A stretch of 64,000 nt of DNA from Chitinophaga sp. (GCF_019236475.1 NZ_JAFAIX010000011.1:310001-374000); one strand, 5' to 3'. Positions 18,523 to 28,459 are shown, counted from the stretch's first letter. The notes: generated by a model from the sequence alone, not told the origin. Translations and numbers: made by a program.

Positions 18523-19410
18523 CTATTTTTCTTCCATCATTTTTTTCTCGTATTGGGCTTTCAATTCAGCCAGGGCTTTGTCATATCCGGCTCTGTCTTT
18601 GAAGACGGCAGGATTATAGGCATCTCCCGGATGATGTTTTGCTGCCAAGTTAAACTGGCTGGCATGTGCGGCGGCCCAGACATCGAACTGTAGTCCTGCC
18701 AATGATTGTAGCGTATAGGCGTAATCTTTAGCAATCTCTGGATAGGTAGTTACATCATGAAAATGTTTGTCTGTAACAATGGTGGGGAAATTTGCCAGTA
18801 ATACCCTGTAGGATCTGCTGCTGTCGCGGGTATCAAACAGGAAGCTGCAAGAGCCTTTGGTATGGCCAGGATGATGCAGCATGACGAGATTCATTTCTCC
18901 TAGGTGAATGGTATCGCCGTCATGGAGTAGCCGGTTAATTTTAGCGGGTTGGTAGGTAGACACGCCTTTTCCGAGGGCGTAATCGGTAGCCCCTCCAGAA
19001 TTGACCACATCTTCCTCTTTTTCATCTACCATAAATTTTGCCCCTGTCATTTTTTGAATGGCAGCCATCGCGCCCATATGATCGTAATGGGCCTGCATGG
19101 TGAGCAATATTTTAGTGTCCTTGAATTTAAATCCCAGCGCTTCAATATTGCGCTTGATGATAGGCAGCGACCCTGCCAGGCCCGTATTGATCAGGATATT
19201 ACCAGCATTCGTGGTAATCAGGTAGGACGCCAGATCAGCAGTGCCTACATAATACAGGTTTCCAGCCATCCTAAATGGTGCATATGGTTTCGACCATTCG
19301 GCCGGAACATCTTTAGGTTCTTTCACCTGGGTTTGCTGGGCTTGGACAAAGATGCCAGAAAAGGTCAACGCAGTTGCACATAGCAACCGCTTTATAACTT
19401 GGTTATACAT
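18523..19410 (-). CDS. Subclass B3 metallo-beta-lactamase, Gln116-type (GOB-like)
   Basis: This 295-residue secreted zinc hydrolase has a signal peptide (ATALTFSGIFVQA, cleavage before QQTQ). The zinc ligands are visible: Gln106-Ala-His108-Tyr-Asp110-His111 (TMQAHYDHMGA), His183 in HHPGHTKGSCSF and His249 in AAAHASQF. In B3 numbering the first position is normally His116; here it is Gln, as in the GOB enzymes of Elizabethkingia, which otherwise share the TQAHYDH, GHTKGSCSF and HASQF blocks. The enzyme should hydrolyse beta-lactams in the periplasm. Other lactonase-like MBL roles are possible but fit the blocks less well. It is monocistronic and divergent from the GntR regulator gene. Confidence 0.88.
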   Translation of the reverse strand: MYNQVIKRLLCATALTFSGIFVQAQQTQVKEPKDVPAEWSKPYAPFRMAGNLYYVGTADLASYLITTNAGNILINTGLAGSLPIIKRNIEALGFKFKDTKILLTMQAHYDHMGAMAAIQKMTGAKFMVDEKEEDVVNSGGATDYALGKGVSTYQPAKINRLLHDGDTIHLGEMNLVMLHHPGHTKGSCSFLFDTRDSSRSYRVLLANFPTIVTDKHFHDVTTYPEIAKDYAYTLQSLAGLQFDVWAAAHASQFNLAAKHHPGDAYNPAVFKDRAGYDKALAELKAQYEKKMMEEK

Positions 19411-19605
19411 AATAAAGTGTGGAGGTAAAATATGGTTTTCTCAAAATTACCAGACCTACTCCATCCTTTGAAAATAATCAGTGGATCTTTTCAAATATTC
19501 TTTTAATTAAATTATTACATATTGATTACTAATAAAAAACAAATTCACACTTTCCTATCTTAACATTTCATCAAAGTTATTTTGTGTGGAAGCTAGAAAA
19601 GTAAT

Positions 19606-20358
19606 ATGTTTGAACATATGAACAATATACCATTACTGGATCATGATAGTAAAGTACCCTTGCATCTACAAGCGGAAGAACAACTGCGCAAGTTGATACG
19701 AGACAATCATTTTCGTGTTGGTGACACCTTTCCGAAAGAGACGGATTTGGCCAAGAGATGGGGTATCTCCCGAAACACCCTTCGACAAGCCATTTCCAAC
19801 CTGGTAAAGGATGGCCTCTTAGAGCGAAAGAAAAGAAGTGGTACCACCGTTCGTAAAAAGAAAATCACAACAGACCTCGCCAATTGGCTCAGCTTCAGTC
19901 ATGAGATGGAAGATAAAGGTACTCCATTTAAAGACTTGAAGCATGAAGTCACCATTGTAAAAGCCAACAAACACGTGGCCTTGCAATTGCAAATTCCAGT
20001 AGGTACTCCCGTGGTATGCCTAGAACGTACCCGCAGTACCGGCCGCAATCCAATGGTATATTTTGAATCCTACTTCCATCCACGCATCGGACTTACCGGC
20101 AACGAAAACTTTAAGCGTCCGTTGTACGAACTGCTCGATGAAGAATTCCATACTGTTCCTGTTTATTCCCAAGAAGAAATTAAAGCCATCGCCGCTTCAG
20201 AACAGATAGCCGCTTTATTGAAAATCCCTGCCGAAGCGCCAGTACTGGAACGCAAAAGACTAGTACTGGACGCTGGCAGAAAGCCTATTGAGTATAATAT
20301 CTGCTACTATCGCAGCGACTGGTTTACGTATAGCATAGAAATTAAACGCCCGATTTAA
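19606..20358 (+). CDS. GntR/HutC-family transcriptional regulator with UTRA effector domain
   Basis: This 250-residue protein has a GntR winged helix at about residues 15-80 (VPLHLQAEEQLRKLIRDNH; FPKETDLAKRWGISRNTLRQ; LVKDGLLERKKRSGTTV) and a UTRA ligand-binding domain at about 95-245 (VVCLERTRSTGRNPMVYFES; IEYNICYYRSDWFTYSIEI). UTRA regulators bind small metabolites, often phosphosugars, and release DNA. The gene ends 6 bp before the GH38 alpha-mannosidase, so it likely controls that gene and itself. ATG 19606 is used, and ATG 19618 (four codons later) is equally plausible. The 195-bp gap upstream is shared with the divergent metallo-beta-lactamase, so the regulator could affect both. Confidence 0.92.
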   Translation: MFEHMNNIPLLDHDSKVPLHLQAEEQLRKLIRDNHFRVGDTFPKETDLAKRWGISRNTLRQAISNLVKDGLLERKKRSGTTVRKKKITTDLANWLSFSHEMEDKGTPFKDLKHEVTIVKANKHVALQLQIPVGTPVVCLERTRSTGRNPMVYFESYFHPRIGLTGNENFKRPLYELLDEEFHTVPVYSQEEIKAIAASEQIAALLKIPAEAPVLERKRLVLDAGRKPIEYNICYYRSDWFTYSIEIKRPI

Positions 20359-20364
20359 CGTAAG

Positions 20365-23300
20365 ATGAAAACAAAACTGATGTATTTAGTCGGCATACTA
20401 ATCATGTCGGCCCTCCACGGCTATGCCCAGAAAACAGTTCCCTGGCTGGGAAAAATTAACTGGATCAGTGGTTATGAGAAAGAGATTACTGGAGAAAATA
20501 TTCAGTATTATTCCGCCTTCCCAGACTATGCCACCACTGCCCTCCTGACGCGCGCCACGGATGGCCATAAAACGATTGCCTGGCAAACGGCCAAGGTTCC
20601 CGCCAACACCAGCGGGCCATATGTCTATTTCAGTTGGGTAGCCGGCCACTCTACCGCTACCAGCAGTGGCCCACGCCATTTCGATCTTTATGTCAACGAT
20701 AAAAAGCTACTGACCTTTACTACGCTTCCGGGAAATCAATCTCCTGTATGGTCTTTTGCAACACCAGACAGTAGTAGGCTTGTATTCCAACAGACCACCC
20801 GCGATGGCGCCAGTGACGCCCATGGGCTGATGTTTCTGCGTCTCCCTAAAAACCTGGTAACACCTGGCCAACCAGTTACACTGAAAATTATCGGGCAGGC
20901 CCAGCAAAGCAACGACTGGTTCATGACCTTCAAGTTTACCTTCCAGGAAAAAGTGGATATTCATCCACAACCCTTCCTTCTGCAAAATGGTAAACAACCG
21001 ATAGCCCTCACTGCGCTTCATTTTGGCACTCCTCAGACGATCCAGATTAGCGCCGGCGGTAAACAAGTAGCCACCTATAAAATAGAAGATGGCGTTAGTC
21101 ATTTTGATATTCCGGTAGACGCGGTTACTCACCCCGATAGTATTCGTATAGTCGTACGTGATAGTAAAAAAATATTGGCGGATAAATATGTGCAGTTGTC
21201 GCCCGTAACCTACAGGGAAATCAGCCTCATTCATCATTCTCACACGGATATCGGCTATTCTCATCTGCAACCAGATGTACTTAAAATCCACCTAAAAAAC
21301 ATTGACGATGCCTTGAAGATGATTGCGGCTACTCGCGATTACCCTGAAGCAGCTCGTTTTAAATGGAATATTGAGTCGCTCTGGGCAGTAGAAAACTACC
21401 TAAAACAGGCCACTCCAGAGCAAAAGACGGCATTCATACAAGCCGTGAAATCTGGCAGTATCTGCTTATCTGCTTTGTACGCCAATATCCTAACAGGTTT
21501 GAGCTTACCGGAAGAAATGTTCCACTATACCGACTATGCGAACCAACTCACCAAAGAATACGGCATAAAAATACCGTCTGCCATGATTTCCGATGTACCC
21601 GGTTATACCTGGAATACGGTGACAGCACTGGCACACGGCGGTGTGAAATATTTTTCCAGCGGCCCCAACTACCTGGGTGAAAATCATCCTTACCTAGGGG
21701 ATCGTGTTGGCCATTTTGTAAGAACTTGGGGAGATAAGCCCGTATGGTGGGAATCCCCTTCTGGCAAGGAAAAGATTCTTTTCTGGGCAGGCGGTAAAGG
21801 TTATTCCTCCTGGCATGGAACTGCCCCTGGTGGCGTATTTGAACGTGGCCCTCAACGCATCGCCGCTTACCTCCAAGAACTGGATGCCAAACACTACCCC
21901 TATGATATGGTACAATGGAGATACAATATAGTGGCAGATAACGGCCCTATCGACACCTCCATTTCCCGGTTCGTAAAAGCTTGGAATGAAAAATATAAAT
22001 CACCTAAACTCATTCTCAATACTACCGACAAATTATTCGAGACCTTTAATTCCCGTTATGGTAACCAGTTACCTGTGGTCAGAGGCGACATCACTCCCTA
22101 TTGGGAAGATGGTGCCGCTTCTACGGCCCAGGAATCTGGCCAAAACAGGATCAATAGTCTAAAACTACAGGAACTGACTACAGCCGCCGCGATCCTCCAT
22201 CCTGCCGGCTATAACGAAAATGACTACTACCGGGCATGGACCAACGTAATTATGTTCCATGAGCATACCTGGGGAGCTCATAACAGCATCACTGAACCAG
22301 ATGTGCCCTTTGTGACTGAGCAATGGCGCATTAAGAAACAGTTTATGCTGGATGCAGACAGCATCACTCGTAAAATAGAAACCTCCCTCTTGGGTTCCTT
22401 TACGGATGCTGCGTCCCGTAAAATTGCTGTGGTAAACACTTTATCCTGGAACAGAGACGGTATCGTGAAGATATCCACTCCAGGCAAATCCGTAACGGAT
22501 GCACAGGGCAACCGATATCCTTTACAACAACTGCAATCCGGAGAATATGTTTTCCTTGCACGGAATATTCCAGCCCTGGGAACAGCGGTATACCAAGTAA
22601 CAGACGCTCCTGCACCTGCTGCCACTGTTTTCACACAAACGAATAATAGTCTTAGCAATGGCCGCATTACCCTCACCTGGGATCCTCATAATGGCAGTAT
22701 TACCACGCTCCGCACAGGCGATGTATATAACTACGCAGGCGTTTATCGGGAGCAGGGCTTAAACAGCTATTGGTATGTGCCAGGGTTAGATCCTGTCGCA
22801 GCCACCACTAATAATGCAGTGCAGGTAAAAGTGCTGGAAACAGGCCCTGTAGTGACCACCATCGCGTTAATGAGTGCAGGTCCTGGTTTGAACAAACTGG
22901 AGAAAAGAATCACTTTATATGCCAATGCAGATGCAGCCATCCTGGAAAACATCCTGGATAAAAAAGCGGTCCGTGAAAAAGAGGCGGTGCATTTTGGTTT
23001 TCCATTCAATATCAGCAGTCCACAAACTACTCTGGATGCGGGTTATGGCACCTTGCGCTATTTGACGGATCAGCTCCCCGGCTCCAATATGGATTTTCTT
23101 TTTGGCCGTCGTTGGGTGGATATCGCCAATACTAGCCATGGCGTACAGTGGATGTTGCTGGAAACCCCTATGGTAGAGCCTTCACAGATGATAGATGAGC
23201 GGAATGTAATTATGCAGAGTCATAAGGAATGGCGGAAATCAGGGGAGCCTACTGCTACTTGGTTTAACTATATTATGAACAACTACTGGCATACCAACTA

Positions 23301-23673
23301 CAAATCGGACCAAGATGGCCTCAGTAGTTATCATTATGCTTTGCGCCCGCATACAGTTGCTACTGCCACCGAACAAGAGCAAGCCGCAACTGCATTTACG
23401 CAACCATTGCTGGCATTCCAGGTGAAGAATGGAATAAAACTGCCAGGATCGCTGTTCCGGTTGTCTAACCCAAATCTGATCATCACCAGCGTTACGCCTG
23501 TGGAAAATGGCGGATTAAAAGTGCGTGTATACAATCCCGTTACAAGTGTCGAAACAGGGAAATTTATATGGGAAGGTTATCAGGCCACCAGCATTTACGC
23601 AGATCAGCAAGCTGTAGATAATAATATCAGCATTCCAGGAATGGGTGTGAAAGAGTATCTATTGAAAAAATAG
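20365..23673 (+). CDS. Secreted glycoside hydrolase family 38 alpha-mannosidase
   Basis: The 1102-residue product has a signal peptide (LVGILIMSALHGYAQ). Residues about 25-280 form beta-sandwich domains (HFDLYVNDKKLLTFTTLP). The GH38 catalytic domain follows, opening with HHSHTDIGYSH (zinc ligands His293 and Asp295) and carrying the nucleophile in SDVPGYTWN (Asp410). A middle helical part and C-terminal beta domains complete the fold (VQWMLLETPMVEPS). GH38 enzymes release alpha-linked mannose using a catalytic zinc ion. The gene is coupled to the upstream GntR regulator and closed by a terminator. It is the only intact mannosidase in the window; the GH92 in the later locus is incomplete. The large N-terminal part is longer than in cytosolic GH38 enzymes. 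Confidence 0.9.
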   Translation: MKTKLMYLVGILIMSALHGYAQKTVPWLGKINWISGYEKEITGENIQYYSAFPDYATTALLTRATDGHKTIAWQTAKVPANTSGPYVYFSWVAGHSTATSSGPRHFDLYVNDKKLLTFTTLPGNQSPVWSFATPDSSRLVFQQTTRDGASDAHGLMFLRLPKNLVTPGQPVTLKIIGQAQQSNDWFMTFKFTFQEKVDIHPQPFLLQNGKQPIALTALHFGTPQTIQISAGGKQVATYKIEDGVSHFDIPVDAVTHPDSIRIVVRDSKKILADKYVQLSPVTYREISLIHHSHTDIGYSHLQPDVLKIHLKNIDDALKMIAATRDYPEAARFKWNIESLWAVENYLKQATPEQKTAFIQAVKSGSICLSALYANILTGLSLPEEMFHYTDYANQLTKEYGIKIPSAMISDVPGYTWNTVTALAHGGVKYFSSGPNYLGENHPYLGDRVGHFVRTWGDKPVWWESPSGKEKILFWAGGKGYSSWHGTAPGGVFERGPQRIAAYLQELDAKHYPYDMVQWRYNIVADNGPIDTSISRFVKAWNEKYKSPKLILNTTDKLFETFNSRYGNQLPVVRGDITPYWEDGAASTAQESGQNRINSLKLQELTTAAAILHPAGYNENDYYRAWTNVIMFHEHTWGAHNSITEPDVPFVTEQWRIKKQFMLDADSITRKIETSLLGSFTDAASRKIAVVNTLSWNRDGIVKISTPGKSVTDAQGNRYPLQQLQSGEYVFLARNIPALGTAVYQVTDAPAPAATVFTQTNNSLSNGRITLTWDPHNGSITTLRTGDVYNYAGVYREQGLNSYWYVPGLDPVAATTNNAVQVKVLETGPVVTTIALMSAGPGLNKLEKRITLYANADAAILENILDKKAVREKEAVHFGFPFNISSPQTTLDAGYGTLRYLTDQLPGSNMDFLFGRRWVDIANTSHGVQWMLLETPMVEPSQMIDERNVIMQSHKEWRKSGEPTATWFNYIMNNYWHTNYKSDQDGLSSYHYALRPHTVATATEQEQAATAFTQPLLAFQVKNGIKLPGSLFRLSNPNLIITSVTPVENGGLKVRVYNPVTSVETGKFIWEGYQATSIYADQQAVDNNISIPGMGVKEYLLKK

Positions 23674-23692
23674 AACTGTGGACAATAAAAAG

Positions 23693-23729
23693 GAGCGGCG
23701 ATCAAGGAATTGGTCGCCGCTCTCTTTTT
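23693..23729 (+). terminator. Intrinsic terminator after the GH38 gene
   Basis: GAGCGGCGA (23693-23701) pairs with TCGCCGCTC (23714-23722), followed by TCTTTTT. It ends the GntR-GH38 unit. Confidence 0.88.
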
Positions 23730-23914
23730 AGATGATAGATCGCACATCCTTAAAGTATTCATGAAGACCGTCATTCCTTACTTCCAGAAATTCGGATTTT
23801 CAAAGATCTTACCCTATCTTAGTCCTATTGTAAACCCGTCATATACTGTGCAGCTACACCCCAGACCATCTATGAAAATCGCGGGCTGAGAACTGCCACA
23901 ACGGAAGAAAACGC

Positions 23915-26900
23915 ATGCTACACATGAAAAAGAATTTCATTTACCAAGACGATAACTCCCATAAGTTTTGGAACATTGATATCAATGGCACAGAGATAAA
24001 TGTCACCTTTGGTAAAGTAGGTACGCAAGGGCAGAGCCAGACCAAATCCTTTGCTACAGAGGCAGAATGTCAGAAAGCTTACGACAAGCTTATTGCAGAA
24101 AAAGTAAAAAAAGGATACCAACTACAGGAAGACACTACAGATAATAGTTTCAACATCCCCGCTCCGCTGTACGATGATATCCTCGCATTAGCCGACTATC
24201 TCGAAAAACAACGGCCGGAAAAAGTGGAAATACATCCTTCTTCTAAGGCCCATATAGCCCGTATGGAGGAGACAGCAGGTTTCTCCCTCCCTACAGCGTT
24301 CCGCGAGTTCTGGCTCCGCAAAGGCTATTTCTACTTTGAAAAGGATGATTTTCTCTGCGCGATCTACGCCTACAACGATAATGCAGATAATGCTACTACG
24401 CCGTACAGTCTCTTACAGATGTTTCTCAATATCTATCGCGTGGAGAGCGAATGGTTCCAAGCAGAAAAACACCTGCTCTCCCACTGCTGGATGCTAGGCA
24501 TGATCATGAATGATGAGGATAAACATTTCTTCCTCAGCGACCCTTCCGGCCAAGTACACCATATTCACATCCCTACCCCATTCAAGGATATCAACGATGA
24601 TATTCTTGCAGAAAACTTCTCTAGTCTAACTGGCTTGAAAGACCACTTTCAGCTACCAGCACCCGAAGTAGAAGATACAGCAGAACCAGCCACAGAGGAG
24701 GAAGATGAAGATCGGGAGATGCGTGTCTTCCTAAATCAATACCACCTCGAAAAAATAAGCTACGAAGAAGCCCTCGAACGACTAGGAGTTTCCCACTTAT
24801 TCGATTATTGGGAACATGAAGAAAATGCCAACTGGACCACCGAAGAATATGAGAATGAGGGCGAATATTTTGAACAGTATGCCAGAATTTATTTCTGTGA
24901 CGGTGATCTTGATATAGATGGCGACTTAAAAATCCCGAACGATGATATGGACCTACTCATCGTGAAAGGTAATATGAACATCCGAGGGAAAGTAACCTCC
25001 TACTACGGTGCAGGGGTTCCCTATTATGTGGCAGGCAACACTACCATGGATTATATCCACCTGAGTGAGTTTCAGAAAACATGTGGCGTAGAAACGGTAC
25101 GTTATATAGCCATAGCCATGGGACAGGATGATGAAATAGTTCACACCATGGCTCATCGGAAAATAAATGCGCCTTATTTCTTCTCCTGGTTTTATAACCT
25201 CCACTGCTTCGACTTTGCCCCACAGACGCTGATCACCGCTATTTATAATACGGAAGATTTGTCGGCCTACACTACCGATAACACCCTCCTAGCTTGGCAT
25301 GATTACGCCTATGTTTTCCGTCCAGAATACTACGGCAAGATCGAAGAAAGCTACCATGATGGCTTCGGGTTGTATACCTCTAAAATTTACGAGGCACTCC
25401 AGAATAACCAACCGATCCTCCAGGAGGGCGTTACAGGGGAAGGTATTAAACTGATCGCCAAAGGAATTAAACTGAAAAACCAAGACGATTTGCCTGGTGC
25501 ATATCAGTGTTTCAAAGAGGCGGTTAAAGTGGCTCCTGGCTATTACTGGGGCTATTACAATGCAGGTAAGTGCCTGTTTGAAAAGAAGGCATATACGCAG
25601 GCGATGGAATATTTCGCAAAGGGTATTCCCTATACACCAGCAAAAGTAGCCTACGAATTTGATTGTATGCAGGAAGCGGCCCTTTGTGCAGTCATCACCG
25701 GTGCTCACGACAAAGCCATGGAATGGGCAGAAATGACTCTACAAAAATTTCCTTCTGCGCACTTTGCCATGCGCATCATCGGGGAAGCATTGATAAAAAA
25801 GCAACAGTTGGAAGCGGCCAAAACCTACTTGGAGCAATCCATCGGCATAAAATCGATTTTTTCCAATAACTGGCTCTTAGGATTAATTTACCATCTGACA
25901 GGGGATGCAACACAAGCCGAAGTCTTTTATAAAACAGCTTACAGCAAAAACAATAAAGCACGCCCCTATAGCGAACATACAGACCTCTCTTATATCTATG
26001 GCGCCTCTGTAGACGTTAACTGGGAAACGCAACAGCAAGCTCAGGTAAAAGATCAGGCGTATTGGAACCAGTTTTTCAATAATGCGCTAAGTCAATATGG
26101 ACCTGGATTATACAAAAGCACCGGCTACTTCCCTGATCAATGGCTTTCCAGTAAAATAGGGACCATACCACAGGAATACCGATCCGGCGAAATGTTGGAG
26201 GGATTACTGCAACACCAAACCAATGGCGAATATGATATAGATGGTAATATCATCCAGTTTTTCAGCCAGGAACTGATGACGCCAGCATTAGCCCTGCTGG
26301 CTGTTAGCCGTCAATCGGCGTGTCATTATTCGCATATTCCGTCGGCTTTGCTCACGGAGGAAATCTTTAATGCGCATCCAAAAGGTATAGATTTGTCCTA
26401 TGTGTCTGACGAGAAAAAGACCTATGATATTTGTTTCCTGGCGGTAAGTACCAATCAATATAATTATAGCTATATACCTGCGGCCTTCAAAGATGAACGA
26501 ATGAATATTGCGTTGATCGCTGGTGGCGTATTGGGAAATTCATCGGGGAAAGTACTTCCTTCGAAATATCATACCAGCGAATACATCCAACAGGCCATAG
26601 ACTTGGGCATCCATGTCATTACCCGCATTCCAACAAGATTGGTAGATAAAACGGTCTATCAATATGCAGCAAATAAATACGGTCAGCAACCGGAATGGCC
26701 TTTTATCGTGGAGCAGTACGATCGCAATACCTGGCGGTACGGATCCAGCCACGATATTGAATGGATAGGTAAGATATTATTGAAACATGGCATGGACATT
26801 TTCAAACACATCGAAGCGGATCGTGTCAATCAACAAGTCTATCAATACATCAAAAAACACCTGGGACATCTGCCAGATTTCGAACAACAGGTGAAGAAAT

Positions 26901-28291
26901 ATGGTTGGGAGACACGGACTACTGTTTCCTATGATACCCCTCAGGAATTTGACTACAATACTTTCAGCAAGGTATGGGCCTGTTTCTGGGATGAAGACTT
27001 CATTATTAGCGCGCTGACAGCCAACAGTCAGGGGTCCAACGAACGGATTTATGAGGTGCCACCGCAATACCTCACACAGAAGATATGCGATATCGCCGTG
27101 CAACGTAATTCCTACGACTTCCAATTTGTTCCCAAGGAATATATAACAGCGGCTATGTGTGAGACAGCCTGCGCTCAAGACTACGGCACTGCGCTCGAAT
27201 ATGTGCCACTGGCCATGCGCACGGAGAAAGTCTGCGGACTGGCATTAGGCCGGGATGGGGAAAATATCAGGTTCATGCCGTTGGCATTACGTACAGCAGA
27301 TGTTTGTACCCGGGTCATGCTACGCAATAGTAACTACCTGCAATTTATCCCTTACGAACATTACGCAACCATTTTTGAGACGCTGCTTAAAAAGCATAAG
27401 GGTCACTTCTATGCAGATATGCTACTCGTCAATCGCGGACTGGGCCTGATTATAGCGCAAAAATATGTGGAGGCAAGATCCATATTGCTGCAAGTAGAAA
27501 AAGCGGAAGAAGTGCGCCCTCACTATTGGCATCAAGCCCTCTACTATTTAGGCTGGAGCTATCATCTGACAGGCGACACCCAACCAGCCAGCGAATACTG
27601 GCAGCAGGCGCAAGACTATGCTAAAGCACAGAAAATCGAGAAAGAATACTGGCTCACTTTTCCATACGCCGACTTCCAACTAGTCCCCGTAAACGATGTG
27701 TATGAATTCCGTCGGGATGAATTTGACGCCCAACTGCGAGAAGCCGCTTTATTAATAGAAAGTAATAATTATCCTCCTGCATTAGCGCTACTATCCAGTG
27801 TAGAAAAGCTTCTGCAAGATGGGCAATGTAGTGAGATGGGGCTGTGGGCACAAGTTTGGGACCATCAGCGTTACGCATTATATGAGGCTGGTCAACAAGA
27901 AGCATCGCTGGCGCTGTGTCGTAAGATCGTGACAGCGTTGGGTAAAGTGGCGTTGTGGGATTACCTGGAATCATTCAACCCTATTCGTGCAGCATTGCGT
28001 AATGCACATAATAGCCTAGCGTATTTTTATTACCAAACAGCCAGCAATCTTCAGGAGGTAAAAGAAGGATTACAGCATATCAAAACCACGATGAAAACCA
28101 TCGCGCCGATTGAAGAGAAAAGTGTACTACATCCATTCTACGAAACACAGGTGCTCCTGTGGCATAAAGCGATGCAGTTCGATCCCGCTTACAAAAAGGA
28201 TTTACAGAAAGGCATAGAAAAAATCGATAAACTGAAATTAAAAGAAAAAGGATTTATTAGTGCCACATTTGATGAGATCATAGGTAATTAA
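23915..28291 (+). CDS. Giant WGR / SMI1-like / TPR / DUF4116-like mosaic protein
   Basis: This 1458-residue protein has no signal peptide and is probably cytosolic. Residues about 5-75 form a WGR domain (WNIDINGTEINVTFGKVGTQ). Residues about 80-215 look like an SMI1/KNR4 (SUKH) fold (FSLPTAFREFWLRKGYFYFE; FFLSDPSGQVHHIHIP). An acidic linker follows, then a beta-rich stretch (DGDLDIDGDLKIPNDDMDL). TPR repeats lie at about 505-690 (AYQCFKEAVKVAPGYYWGYY). Repeats with the DUF4116 flavour lie at about 785-850 and 1050-1150 (AVQRNSYDFQFVPKEYI; LALGRDGENIRFMPLALR). A second TPR block is at about 1165-1360. WGR binds DNA ends in PARPs; in bacterial MolR-like proteins its role is unknown. GGAAG at 23903-23907 favours ATG 23915 over ATG 23924. 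The gene stands alone between terminators. Confidence 0.8.
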   Translation: MLHMKKNFIYQDDNSHKFWNIDINGTEINVTFGKVGTQGQSQTKSFATEAECQKAYDKLIAEKVKKGYQLQEDTTDNSFNIPAPLYDDILALADYLEKQRPEKVEIHPSSKAHIARMEETAGFSLPTAFREFWLRKGYFYFEKDDFLCAIYAYNDNADNATTPYSLLQMFLNIYRVESEWFQAEKHLLSHCWMLGMIMNDEDKHFFLSDPSGQVHHIHIPTPFKDINDDILAENFSSLTGLKDHFQLPAPEVEDTAEPATEEEDEDREMRVFLNQYHLEKISYEEALERLGVSHLFDYWEHEENANWTTEEYENEGEYFEQYARIYFCDGDLDIDGDLKIPNDDMDLLIVKGNMNIRGKVTSYYGAGVPYYVAGNTTMDYIHLSEFQKTCGVETVRYIAIAMGQDDEIVHTMAHRKINAPYFFSWFYNLHCFDFAPQTLITAIYNTEDLSAYTTDNTLLAWHDYAYVFRPEYYGKIEESYHDGFGLYTSKIYEALQNNQPILQEGVTGEGIKLIAKGIKLKNQDDLPGAYQCFKEAVKVAPGYYWGYYNAGKCLFEKKAYTQAMEYFAKGIPYTPAKVAYEFDCMQEAALCAVITGAHDKAMEWAEMTLQKFPSAHFAMRIIGEALIKKQQLEAAKTYLEQSIGIKSIFSNNWLLGLIYHLTGDATQAEVFYKTAYSKNNKARPYSEHTDLSYIYGASVDVNWETQQQAQVKDQAYWNQFFNNALSQYGPGLYKSTGYFPDQWLSSKIGTIPQEYRSGEMLEGLLQHQTNGEYDIDGNIIQFFSQELMTPALALLAVSRQSACHYSHIPSALLTEEIFNAHPKGIDLSYVSDEKKTYDICFLAVSTNQYNYSYIPAAFKDERMNIALIAGGVLGNSSGKVLPSKYHTSEYIQQAIDLGIHVITRIPTRLVDKTVYQYAANKYGQQPEWPFIVEQYDRNTWRYGSSHDIEWIGKILLKHGMDIFKHIEADRVNQQVYQYIKKHLGHLPDFEQQVKKYGWETRTTVSYDTPQEFDYNTFSKVWACFWDEDFIISALTANSQGSNERIYEVPPQYLTQKICDIAVQRNSYDFQFVPKEYITAAMCETACAQDYGTALEYVPLAMRTEKVCGLALGRDGENIRFMPLALRTADVCTRVMLRNSNYLQFIPYEHYATIFETLLKKHKGHFYADMLLVNRGLGLIIAQKYVEARSILLQVEKAEEVRPHYWHQALYYLGWSYHLTGDTQPASEYWQQAQDYAKAQKIEKEYWLTFPYADFQLVPVNDVYEFRRDEFDAQLREAALLIESNNYPPALALLSSVEKLLQDGQCSEMGLWAQVWDHQRYALYEAGQQEASLALCRKIVTALGKVALWDYLESFNPIRAALRNAHNSLAYFYYQTASNLQEVKEGLQHIKTTMKTIAPIEEKSVLHPFYETQVLLWHKAMQFDPAYKKDLQKGIEKIDKLKLKEKGFISATFDEIIGN

Positions 28292-28312
28292 TCTATTGAT
28301 ATCCAAATAATT

Positions 28313-28358
28313 GAAAGGCTTCCAGCAGTCATAAAACTGACTACTCGAAGCCTTTCTT
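28313..28358 (+). terminator. Hairpin terminator after the WGR mosaic gene
   Basis: GAAAGGCTTC (28313-28322) and GAAGCCTTTC (28347-28356) form a 10-bp stem. A nested AGTCA/TGACT stem (28327-28331 and 28338-28342) lies inside. The T-tract is short. Confidence 0.7.
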
Positions 28359-28393
28359 ATTTGCCATAATCTTATCATGACCAAAAATATAAT

Positions 28394-28425
28394 TTTGCTT
28401 ATTATAAGTACACTTATTATATTTG
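28394..28425 (+). promoter_or_regulatory. Bacteroidota-type promoter of the SRPBCC-marR pair
   Basis: TTTG (28394-28397), a 20-nt spacer, then TATATTTG (28418-28425) match the Bacteroidota TTTG-N19-TAnnTTTG pattern. This places the transcript start about 25-30 nt before the ATG at 28460. Confidence 0.65.
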
Positions 28426-28434
28426 CACTTATAA
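28402..28434 (+). promoter_or_regulatory. Candidate MarR operator overlapping the promoter
   Basis: TTATAAGT (28402-28409) is followed by an imperfect partner ACTTATTA (28412-28419) and a perfect one ACTTATAA (28427-28434). These form an 18-bp near-palindrome plus a third half-site, covering the spacer and -7 element. A MarR dimer bound here would block transcription of its own operon, so autoregulation is likely. The binding itself is inferred. Confidence 0.55.
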
Positions 28435-28459
28435 AACAAGCAATAAAAAATTTAAACTT

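Noticed and set aside
18523..23673. Metallo-beta-lactamase/GntR/GH38 as an acquired resistance cassette
   Set aside because: No transposase, integrase, flanking repeats or clear base-composition change was seen around it.
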